Assembly: GCA_913057675.1 (NCBI GenBank)
Contig: CAJXOL010000006.1
Span: forward strand, 1 to 42,986
Direction: 5' to 3'
From: an uncultured Pseudomonadota bacterium
GTDB taxonomy: Bacteria; Pseudomonadota; Gammaproteobacteria; Burkholderiales; Eutrophovitaceae
Length of the DNA: 42,986 nucleotides
The notes beneath the pieces are model-generated. The model ran no database searches and was not told the origin of the DNA. It worked only from the letters and a program-made list of their open reading frames with translations. Positions 1-7,106 of this stretch are shown here, piece by piece. The position numbers and the translations under genes are program-made. How positions within the stretch are numbered: the stretch's first letter is position 1; each line of letters begins with the position of its first letter.

Positions 1-54
1 ATATTAGGGTTGTCAATCAGAGCAAGGCATCCATCAATCACTTCACATAAATTA
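1..54 (-). other. Inverted gyrA fragment (chimeric contig end)
   Basis: Read on the minus strand, bases 54 to 1 encode N-L-C-E-V-I-D-G-C-L-A-L-I-D-N-P-N, which matches the conserved GyrA stretch NLTEVINGCLAYID (about residues 186-200 in E. coli numbering). On the plus strand the same bases give no GyrA-like sequence, and recognisable GyrA begins at LYKDTQLQ (about residue 320 in E. coli). The fragment is therefore an inverted piece from about 400 bp upstream in the same gene, joined through a few shared bases around 47-54. This is typical of a multiple-displacement-amplification or assembly chimera and not of real gene structure. Confidence 0.9.
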
Positions 55-1659
55 TACAAAGATACGCAGCTGCAAGATTCTTTTGGGATGAATATGGTGG
101 CTTTGGTCGATGGCCAACCGAAACTTCTCAATTTAAAAGATTTTATTCGGGAGTTTATTCGCCATCGAAAAGAGGTTGTCACAAGACGTACAGCTTACGA
201 ACTCCGTAAGGCAAGGCAGCGAGCGCATATTCTTGAAGGCTTGGCTGTGGCGCTATCGAATGTCGATGAGATTGTGGCCTTGATTAAGTCCATGCCTAGC
301 CCCCCAGATGCCAAAGCGGGGCTTATGGGCCGGGTGTGGCGATCTGAGTTGGTGGAGGCGTTACTGGCGCGAGGTATCGGTGAGGATATAGAGCTTCTCG
401 GGCCATATGGTTTAAAGGATGACGGCTACCATTTGTCTGACATTCAGGCGCAGAGGATTTTGGAAATGCAGCTGCAACGTCTCACAGGCCTCGAGCAGCA
501 AAAAATAGAACAAGAATATCGGGACGTGATTGATACGATTGTCGATTTAGAGGATATTCTCAGAAATACCGATCGGGTCAGAGATATTATTAAAGGTGAG
601 CTATCTCAAACTCGAGCTGATTTCGGGGATGGCCGTCGCAGCGTGATTGAGGTGAACGCGCAAGACATATCTTTAGAAGATCTCATCACGCCTGAGGACT
701 TAGTAGTCACGCTATCACATACGGGTTACATCAAGTCGCAACCGTTAAGTGATTATGAGGCCCAACGCCGTGGTGGGCGGGGTAGGCAGGCAACAAAGAC
801 AAAGGATGACGATTTTGTCGACAACTTGTTTGTTGCGCATACCCATGATTACATTCTGTGTTTCTCCGATCTTGGACGGATGTATTGGTTGAAGGTCTAT
901 GAGTTGCCTCAGGCGAGTCGCGCCAGTCGTGGCAAGCCGATAGTTAATATTCTTCAGTTAGCTGACGGTGAAAAAATCACGGCTATATTGCCGGTGAAGG
1001 AGTTTGATGATCAACGTTACGTATTCATGGCGACCAGTCGTGGGGTAGTGAAAAAAACACCACTATCACATTTTTCGCGTCCGCGACAAATGGGTATTAT
1101 TGCTGTGGACTTGGAGGATGGAGATCATTTGATTGGTGTTTCGATCACCAATGGCTCAAATGACATTATGTTGTTCTCTGATGGTGGGAAAGCAGTAAGG
1201 TTTGCTGAAGGCAATGTTCGAGCAATGGGCAGAACAGCTCGTGGTGTTCGTGGAATGCGATTGCCGGAAACTGAGTTGCTTATCTCACTCGTCGTTGCAG
1301 AAGATGAAAATCAAAGTGTATTGACAGCAACAGAGAATGGCTATGGTAAGAGAACGAAAGTGGCTGAGTATACGAGGCATGGCCGAGGTACAAAGGGGAT
1401 GGCTGCTATTCAAACCAGTGCGCGAAATGGGCGAGTAGTCTCAGCAAAATTAGTTTCTGAAAAAGATGAGGTTATGTTGATCACTACAGGTGGTGTGTTG
1501 ATACGAACTTCGGTCAGTGAGATCCGGGAAATGGGTCGTTCGACTCAAGGGGTGCGCCTTATTAATTTGGGGGTTGATGAGAAATTATCCGGTCTGGTGA
1601 AAGTCGAGGAGCAGGTTGTCATCGATGGTGATGTTGAAGGCGAAGACTTAATTGATTAG
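49..1659 (+). CDS. gyrA: DNA gyrase subunit A, C-terminal part (5' truncated)
   Basis: GyrA cuts and religates DNA in the A2B2 gyrase that introduces negative supercoils. Recognisable sequence starts at LYKDTQLQ and runs to the stop, covering the end of the breakage-reunion domain, the coiled coil (LRKARQRAHILEG) and the C-terminal beta-pinwheel that wraps DNA. The GyrA box QRRGGRG lies at 763-783 and sets gyrase apart from topoisomerase IV ParC. Roughly the first 320 residues, including the catalytic tyrosine, are missing because the contig starts inside the gene. The apparent TTG start at position 10 lies in the inverted chimeric segment and is not real. The acidic tail (GDVEGEDLID) is short compared with E. 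coli. serC follows after 72 nt, as in pseudomonads. Confidence 0.95.
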   Translation, partial: KLYKDTQLQDSFGMNMVALVDGQPKLLNLKDFIREFIRHRKEVVTRRTAYELRKARQRAHILEGLAVALSNVDEIVALIKSMPSPPDAKAGLMGRVWRSELVEALLARGIGEDIELLGPYGLKDDGYHLSDIQAQRILEMQLQRLTGLEQQKIEQEYRDVIDTIVDLEDILRNTDRVRDIIKGELSQTRADFGDGRRSVIEVNAQDISLEDLITPEDLVVTLSHTGYIKSQPLSDYEAQRRGGRGRQATKTKDDDFVDNLFVAHTHDYILCFSDLGRMYWLKVYELPQASRASRGKPIVNILQLADGEKITAILPVKEFDDQRYVFMATSRGVVKKTPLSHFSRPRQMGIIAVDLEDGDHLIGVSITNGSNDIMLFSDGGKAVRFAEGNVRAMGRTARGVRGMRLPETELLISLVVAEDENQSVLTATENGYGKRTKVAEYTRHGRGTKGMAAIQTSARNGRVVSAKLVSEKDEVMLITTGGVLIRTSVSEIREMGRSTQGVRLINLGVDEKLSGLVKVEEQVVIDGDVEGEDLID

Positions 1660-1731
1660 CCCGGTCATAAGCGGTTGCCATACTATTTTGGCGACTTAGA
1701 TTGATAAATATTCATGTTTTAGAGGTTTGGT

Positions 1732-2814
1732 GTGAGCACGATTTATAACTTTAGCGCAGGTCCCGCGGTGTTGCCAAAAGCAGTCTTAGAGAAGGCTCGA
1801 GAGGAAATGCTCGACTGGTCAGGTTCAGGTATGTCTGTTGTGGAGATGAGTCATCGCAGCAAGGAGTTTTTAAGTATTGCCGAGAATGCTGAGCAGGATT
1901 TGAGATCACTCATTGGGTTGAGTGACGAGTATCAAATTCTTTTTTTGCAAGGTGGAGCATCGACACAATTTTCAATGATTCCGATGAATCTTCTGCGCGG
2001 ATCTAGAGTTGCGGATTATATCTGCACAGGGCAATGGTCTAAGAAAGCTATTAAGGAAGGTAAAAAAATCGGCGCAGTCAATGTTGCAGCCACATCTGAG
2101 GAAGGTAATTTTTCTGAGATCCCTTCATTTGACAGATGGAATTTGAGTTCTGATGGAAGCTATGTGCACATTACGTCGAATGAGACAATTGGGGGGGTAG
2201 AGTTTCATGACTATCCGTCAGGCCTTCCTTCGCCGTTGGTGGCTGATATGTCGTCACATATTTTGTCTAGACCGCTTGATGTGTCCAAATTTGGATTGAT
2301 CTATGCTGGGGCGCAGAAAAATATTGGACCGGCTGGCTTGACCATTGTGATGGTTCGTAAGGATCTGTTGGAGCGAACTCCTCCGGATTTGCCCTCTATG
2401 TTCAGTTACGCAGTGCAAGCTGAAAACGAGTCGATGTTTAATACACCTCCGACATACCCAATTTACATGGCTGGATTGGTATTCAAGTGGCTTAAAGAGT
2501 TGGGTGGGCTATCTGTAATTGAGCAGATGAATATCAGAAAATCTTCGATGATCTACGATCAGATTGATAAAACTGGTTTTTATCGTAGTCCAATTGATAA
2601 GCAGTATCGATCGCGTATGAATGTTCCATTCAGGATTCATGACGAGAGTTTAGAGGATCTATTTTTGAAAGATGCTAAGGATGGTGGTTTACTGCAGCTA
2701 AAAGGTCATCGATCTGTTGGGGGAATACGTGCATCCATTTATAACGCAATGCCCCTAGAGGGCGTCGAGACTCTACTAGGCTTTATGCAGGACTTTGAAA
2801 ATAAACACGGCTAA
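1732..2814 (+). CDS. serC: Phosphoserine aminotransferase
   Basis: A PLP-dependent class V aminotransferase that makes 3-phosphoserine from 3-phosphohydroxypyruvate and glutamate, and also serves the related step in pyridoxal phosphate synthesis. The 360 residues match the usual length. The N-terminal NFSAGPAVLP signature is present at about residues 6-15, GGASTQF at 74-80, and the PLP lysine is K196 in AGAQKNIGPAG. It starts at GTG 1732 behind an AGAGG-like site. It is the first complete gene of the aromatic/serine supraoperon and sits 10 nt before serA, so two consecutive serine-pathway enzymes are made together. Confidence 0.96.
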   Translation: MSTIYNFSAGPAVLPKAVLEKAREEMLDWSGSGMSVVEMSHRSKEFLSIAENAEQDLRSLIGLSDEYQILFLQGGASTQFSMIPMNLLRGSRVADYICTGQWSKKAIKEGKKIGAVNVAATSEEGNFSEIPSFDRWNLSSDGSYVHITSNETIGGVEFHDYPSGLPSPLVADMSSHILSRPLDVSKFGLIYAGAQKNIGPAGLTIVMVRKDLLERTPPDLPSMFSYAVQAENESMFNTPPTYPIYMAGLVFKWLKELGGLSVIEQMNIRKSSMIYDQIDKTGFYRSPIDKQYRSRMNVPFRIHDESLEDLFLKDAKDGGLLQLKGHRSVGGIRASIYNAMPLEGVETLLGFMQDFENKHG

Positions 2815-2824
2815 GGAATATGTA

Positions 2825-4009
2825 ATGTCTCACGATTCAATTTTTAAAATTCAAACTTTAAATAATATTTCTGATGCAGGGCTCAGTCGCCTGCCGAAAG
2901 ATAACTACGTTCACGGATCTGATATTGTTGACCCTCATGCAATTTTGGTGCGGTCCGCCAATTTACTCGAGCTCGAACCATCTAAAAACTTGTTGGCGGT
3001 AGGGCGAGCGGGAGCGGGTACGAACAATATTGATATCGCAAGGCTCGCTGGCTTAGCAGTGCCAGTGTTTAATACTCCTGGGGCGAATGCAAATGCCGTG
3101 AAAGAATTGGTTTTGTCGGGTTTGCTGTTGTCGAGTAGAAATTTGGTTGGTGCTATCGATTTTGTCAGTAATCTGAAAGTTGATGGAGAGCTTTCGAAGA
3201 ACGTAGAAGCGGGCAAGAAAAAATACGCGGGGCGTGAATTGCCTGGGCGTACGTTAGGTATTATTGGGTTAGGAAAGATAGGCAGCTTGGTTGCAGATGT
3301 AGCTTTAAGGCTTGGTATGCGGGTGGTAGGCTACGACCCGAGCATTACCGTCGATGCTGCGTGGGGTTTGCCCTCAGGCGTGGTCAAGGCCGCATCTATT
3401 GCTAGCTTGGTGCGGGAGTCGGACTTTATTTCCTTGCATGTGCCGCTAAATGACGGGACCAAGAATTTAATTGACGAAGATTGTTTGGCGTTAATGAGTC
3501 CTCACACCGTTGTATTAAATTTCTCAAGGGGAGCTGTTGTTGATAATGTGGCTTTGGTCAAGGCACTTCGTGCGAATAAAATCCAACAATATATATGTGA
3601 CTTTCCGAATGAATCGCTCATTGGAGTGGATGGGGTTATTGCTCTACCCCATTTAGGGGCCTCAACGATTGAAGCCGAGGAAAACTGTGCGACCATGGTC
3701 GTTGACCAGATCCAGAGTTACTTGGAAGATGGGAATGTTGTTAATTCGGTTAACTTTCCTAACGTCTTCATGACGCGGGAGTCTTGCTACAGGATCGTTG
3801 TAATTAATGAAAATGTACCTCATATGGTCAGTCAAATATCTACGGTGTTGGGGGATGCTAAGCTCAATATTAACAATATGATCAATAAGTCCTTAAATGA
3901 GATTGCGATTACTTTAGTTGACGTTGACAGTCCTGTTGGCGATGATGTTTTGGTTACGATGAGAGCCGTCGAAGGCGTAAAACGCGTTCGTTACTTAAAT
4001 GGAGCTTAG
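2825..4009 (+). CDS. serA: D-3-phosphoglycerate dehydrogenase
   Basis: Catalyses the NAD-dependent oxidation of 3-phosphoglycerate, the first step of serine synthesis and the step before SerC. I chose ATG 2825 (394 aa) because AAGGA lies just upstream and the longer frame from 2795 would run into serC. Visible features are the Rossmann motif LGIIGLGKIGS (about residues 147-157), the catalytic Arg region NFSRGAVVDN, a Glu in FPNES, the catalytic His in LPHLGASTIEAEEN, and a C-terminal ACT domain (RIVVINENVPHMVSQIS onward), normally a serine-sensing regulatory module. It lacks the extra ASB domain of long SerA forms. Its position between serC and pheA is unusual, since in Pseudomonas-type supraoperons pheA follows serC directly. 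Confidence 0.93.
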   Translation: MSHDSIFKIQTLNNISDAGLSRLPKDNYVHGSDIVDPHAILVRSANLLELEPSKNLLAVGRAGAGTNNIDIARLAGLAVPVFNTPGANANAVKELVLSGLLLSSRNLVGAIDFVSNLKVDGELSKNVEAGKKKYAGRELPGRTLGIIGLGKIGSLVADVALRLGMRVVGYDPSITVDAAWGLPSGVVKAASIASLVRESDFISLHVPLNDGTKNLIDEDCLALMSPHTVVLNFSRGAVVDNVALVKALRANKIQQYICDFPNESLIGVDGVIALPHLGASTIEAEENCATMVVDQIQSYLEDGNVVNSVNFPNVFMTRESCYRIVVINENVPHMVSQISTVLGDAKLNINNMINKSLNEIAITLVDVDSPVGDDVLVTMRAVEGVKRVRYLNGA

Positions 4010-4018
4010 CGACGAAAT

Positions 4019-5080
4019 ATGAGTGATCCAATATCCGATTTGCGCCAGCGGATCGACACAATTGATGATTCGCTATTAGACCTGCTGAATAAACGTGCCG
4101 AAATTGCACGGCAGGTTGGGGAGGCTAAAAAGCAGGGAGTTGTTTATCGTCCGGAGAGGGAAGCTCAAGTCCATCGTAGACTCCACGAAAAAAACCACGG
4201 GCCCTTGTCGAATGACACTATCTCACATCTTTTCACAGAGGTGATTTCTTCGTGCCGAGCGCAGGAAGAGTTGCTCAATGTGGCGTGCTTGGGCCCTGCA
4301 GGAACATTCAGTCAAGAGGCCGTGCTGAAGCAATTTGGGTCTCAGGTAAATCTGATTTATTGTCCAACCATTGATGAGGTATTTAAATCCGTTGGCTCAG
4401 ATGTTGCGTCCTATGGGGTCGTTCCGCTTGAGAACTCAACTGAAGGTGCGATTAGTCGCACACTTGATTTACTATTCGAGAGTTCGTTGAAGTTGTGTGG
4501 GGAAATCGGGTTGCCTGTGCGGCATAATTTACTCAGTAAAGAAAAGGCTGAGAATATTGATAAAATCTATTCCCATTCACAGAGCTTATCGCAATGTCAA
4601 AAGTGGCTTGGTCGGCACTTTGCCTCTGCGCAGCTGATCCCCGTAGCAAGTAATGCTGCTGCCGCACAATTGGTCGCATCAGAACCACGGTCCGCTGCGA
4701 TTGCGGGACGCATTGCAGGGGAGCATTTTGGACTAACCACTATTTATTCCTCGATTGAGGATAAGCCGGACAATACAACGCGCTTTGGTGTGATTTCCAA
4801 GTCAACAGTTGGGACATCGGGTGTTGATAAGACCTCAATAGTTATTGCTGCTCAACATAAGCCAGGAGCAATTCTTAGTTTGCTTGAACCTTTGGCTGAG
4901 GGCGGTATCAGTATGACGCGTCTCGAATCTAGACCTTCGGGTTTAGGGCTATGGGAATATATGTTCTTTATTGATCTTGAAGGACACCAGGATGACAAAG
5001 CCATGCAGGCAGCATTGTCTGACATTCAGTCTAAATCTGGATTTTTTAAAATAATTGGATCCTATCCAAAGACAATTTAA
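4019..5080 (+). CDS. pheA: Bifunctional chorismate mutase / prephenate dehydratase (P-protein)
   Basis: Converts chorismate to prephenate and then to phenylpyruvate for phenylalanine synthesis. The order is an AroQ-type chorismate mutase at residues 1-90 (LRQRIDTIDDSLLDLLNKRAEIA, YRPERE), prephenate dehydratase at about 88-262 (GPAGTFSQEA, ENSTEGAISRTLD, HSQSLSQC, and the catalytic TRF at 254-256), and a C-terminal ACT domain at 272-350. The ACT domain has KPGAIL and ESRP (303-306), the family's phenylalanine-binding motifs, so feedback inhibition by Phe is expected. Length 353 aa is normal. It starts 10 nt after serA. Its 3' end is followed within 26 nt by the aminotransferase that acts on its product. 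Confidence 0.96.
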   Translation: MSDPISDLRQRIDTIDDSLLDLLNKRAEIARQVGEAKKQGVVYRPEREAQVHRRLHEKNHGPLSNDTISHLFTEVISSCRAQEELLNVACLGPAGTFSQEAVLKQFGSQVNLIYCPTIDEVFKSVGSDVASYGVVPLENSTEGAISRTLDLLFESSLKLCGEIGLPVRHNLLSKEKAENIDKIYSHSQSLSQCQKWLGRHFASAQLIPVASNAAAAQLVASEPRSAAIAGRIAGEHFGLTTIYSSIEDKPDNTTRFGVISKSTVGTSGVDKTSIVIAAQHKPGAILSLLEPLAEGGISMTRLESRPSGLGLWEYMFFIDLEGHQDDKAMQAALSDIQSKSGFFKIIGSYPKTI

Positions 5081-5105
5081 CTCTTGGGTCATAACGTTTA
5101 TCCCC

Positions 5106-6215
5106 ATGGAAAAATCTCCTTTACCTCTAAATTGTGTTCGTACGATTGCTCCTTACCAGCCCGGTAAACCGATAGACGAGCTTGCGCGAGAGTTATCACT
5201 TGATCCTGACGCCATCGTTAAGTTGGCGTCGAACGAGAATCCGCTAGGTTGTAGTAAATCTGTGATGGAAGCTTTCAGTAAGGAGCTGAAGGAGGTGGCA
5301 CGCTATCCGGATGGTGGTGGTTTTGAGCTCAAGCGTCAGTTGAGCTGTAAATTAGGTATTCCGTCTGACTGTTTGATTTTGGGTAATGGATCGAATGATG
5401 TACTCGAAATCGCTTCTATTGCCTTTTTGGATCGAGATTATTCTGCGCTTTATTCAGAGTTTTGTTTTGTGGTCAATAAACTGGCCACTCAAAGTCGTGG
5501 TGCTCAGGGTATTGAAGTGCCCGCCACGAATTATGGACATGATCTAGGACGCATGTTGGATGCAATTCAGGATAATACCCGTGTTATTTTCATCTCAAAC
5601 CCTAATAATCCGACCGGCACATTTTTGGCGCCTCGAGATGTGCTTGATTTTATAGGACAAATTCCAGCGCATATATTAGTAATTCTGGATGAGGCGTACT
5701 ACGAGTATTTGCCCCCAGAACTGCAGTCGGAAAGTGTCAGCTGGGTTAAACGTTTCCCAAATCTTCTTGTGACACGCACATTTTCAAAGATATACGGTTT
5801 GGCATCACTTAGAGTCGGATACGGAATCACTAATCCCAATGTTGCCGAAATGCTGAATCGAGTTCGTCAGCCTTTCAATGTCAATAGTTATGGTCTAGCC
5901 GCTGCGCGAGCTTCGTTACTGGATGACGATTTTGTTAGGGAGTCGGTACGGATGAATGACCTTGGTATGAAGCAACTTGTGTCTTTGGCGAGAAAGCTAG
6001 GCCTAGGGTTCATTCCATCCCGTGGTAATTTTCTGACATTCGAATTTAACCAAAAGGGAATGGAGATTTATCAACGACTGCTCGAGCGTGGGGTTATTGT
6101 CAGACCCCTCGGGGGTTACGGCCTCCCTAATCATTTAAGAGTGAGTATTGGTTTAACGGAAGAAAATAAACAGTTTTGTGAAGCGCTTGAAGTTGTACTC
6201 AGTGAAAAGGGCTAG
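5106..6215 (+). CDS. hisC: Histidinol-phosphate / aromatic aminotransferase (HisC family)
   Basis: A PLP-dependent class I/II aminotransferase. Between pheA and tyrA this HisC paralogue probably transaminates phenylpyruvate and 4-hydroxyphenylpyruvate (HisH-type role), though histidinol-phosphate activity cannot be excluded. Using ATG 5106 gives 369 aa, the family's normal size. A longer TTG-initiated frame from 5055 would overlap pheA and adds no family sequence. Motifs are LASNENPLG (40-48), the SNPNNPTG loop (164-171), DEAYYEY (195-201) and the PLP lysine K228 in RTFSKIYGLASLRVGYG. The start lacks a clear Shine-Dalgarno, so translational coupling to pheA is likely. Confidence 0.9.
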   Translation: MEKSPLPLNCVRTIAPYQPGKPIDELARELSLDPDAIVKLASNENPLGCSKSVMEAFSKELKEVARYPDGGGFELKRQLSCKLGIPSDCLILGNGSNDVLEIASIAFLDRDYSALYSEFCFVVNKLATQSRGAQGIEVPATNYGHDLGRMLDAIQDNTRVIFISNPNNPTGTFLAPRDVLDFIGQIPAHILVILDEAYYEYLPPELQSESVSWVKRFPNLLVTRTFSKIYGLASLRVGYGITNPNVAEMLNRVRQPFNVNSYGLAAARASLLDDDFVRESVRMNDLGMKQLVSLARKLGLGFIPSRGNFLTFEFNQKGMEIYQRLLERGVIVRPLGGYGLPNHLRVSIGLTEENKQFCEALEVVLSEKG

Positions 6216-6230
6216 CAGGTAATAGTGGTG

Positions 6231-7106
6231 ATGGAAAAATTTCATGTAGAACAACTCACCATCATAGGAGTTGGCTTGATTGGAGGGTCAGTGGCTTCGC
6301 GGTTAAAGCGCGATGGATCAGTCGGAAAGGTCGTGGGAGTCGGTCGTAGTATTCAAAACATGAGTTTTGCGCTTCAGGCAGGCTTAATTGATGAGGTGGC
6401 TACAGACATTCAATCAGCGGTTAAAAATGCGAGCATGGTGCTAGTTGCTGTGCCGGTGAAGCAGGTTGAGTCGGTCTTGCATGAAATTAAATTGAGCGCT
6501 AATTCTTCAGCCATCATAACGGACGTTGGGAGTACCAAAGGCGATTTTAAGCGAATGGTCGAAGAGATTATTCCTGAGCGAGCGGGGTTTGTCGTACCTG
6601 GGCACCCTATAGCTGGTTCGGAAAAAACGGGAGCGTCAGCTGCCAACGCAAATTTGTTCTTAGAGAAGAATGTGGTTTTATGCCCATTGTCACAAACTCT
6701 TCCTGCGGCATTAAGTGCCGTTAGCGATTTGTGGCAATCCTGTGGCGCTCATGTGAGTACGATGTCGGAAGAAAAACACGACAAAATTTTTTCTGCAGTC
6801 AGTCATTTGCCCCATGTGGTTTCTTATGCTCTAGTAGAAATGATGAATCGTAGAAGTGATTCCGCAGAATTGTTTGATTTTGCAGCAGGTGGATTTCGTG
6901 ATTTTTCTCGAATTGCCGGTAGCTCAGCTGAAATGTGGACCGATATTTGTCGAGCTAACCATGAGCATATTATTAATGACGTTGATTCATTTATTGCGAG
7001 TCTTGAAACGATTCGTGAATTGTTGCACTTAGGGAATTACGGTGAGTTACAGGAGATATTTGCTGCTGCTGCTGTCGCTCGTAATAACTGGGCAGCTAAG
7101 CAATGA
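6231..7106 (+). CDS. tyrA: Prephenate/arogenate dehydrogenase
   Basis: Carries out the NAD(P)-dependent oxidative decarboxylation of prephenate (or arogenate) in tyrosine synthesis. The N-terminal Rossmann motif is IIGVGLIGGSVASRL. Further family motifs are TDVGSTKG, the catalytic His in PGHPIAGSEKTG, and SHLPHVVSYAL in the helical dimerisation domain. Three in-frame starts occur close together (GTG 6225, GTG 6228, ATG 6231). I prefer ATG 6231 but cannot decide between them. At about 291 aa it has only the dehydrogenase domain. In Pseudomonas tyrA is fused to aroA, whereas here it overlaps the next gene by ATGA (7103-7106), so the two are coupled but separate. Confidence 0.94.
   Translation: MEKFHVEQLTIIGVGLIGGSVASRLKRDGSVGKVVGVGRSIQNMSFALQAGLIDEVATDIQSAVKNASMVLVAVPVKQVESVLHEIKLSANSSAIITDVGSTKGDFKRMVEEIIPERAGFVVPGHPIAGSEKTGASAANANLFLEKNVVLCPLSQTLPAALSAVSDLWQSCGAHVSTMSEEKHDKIFSAVSHLPHVVSYALVEMMNRRSDSAELFDFAAGGFRDFSRIAGSSAEMWTDICRANHEHIINDVDSFIASLETIRELLHLGNYGELQEIFAAAAVARNNWAAKQ

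Noticed and set aside
10-48. Start of gyrA at TTG 10
   Set aside because: These bases are the inverted chimeric segment; no GyrA-like sequence is encoded on the plus strand.
2935-3216. Minus-strand open frame inside serA
   Set aside because: Antisense shadow of a well-conserved gene, with no family sequence or ribosome binding site. The same applies to antisense frames in tyrA, aroA-cmk, rpsA, hldA, cysM and rlmD.
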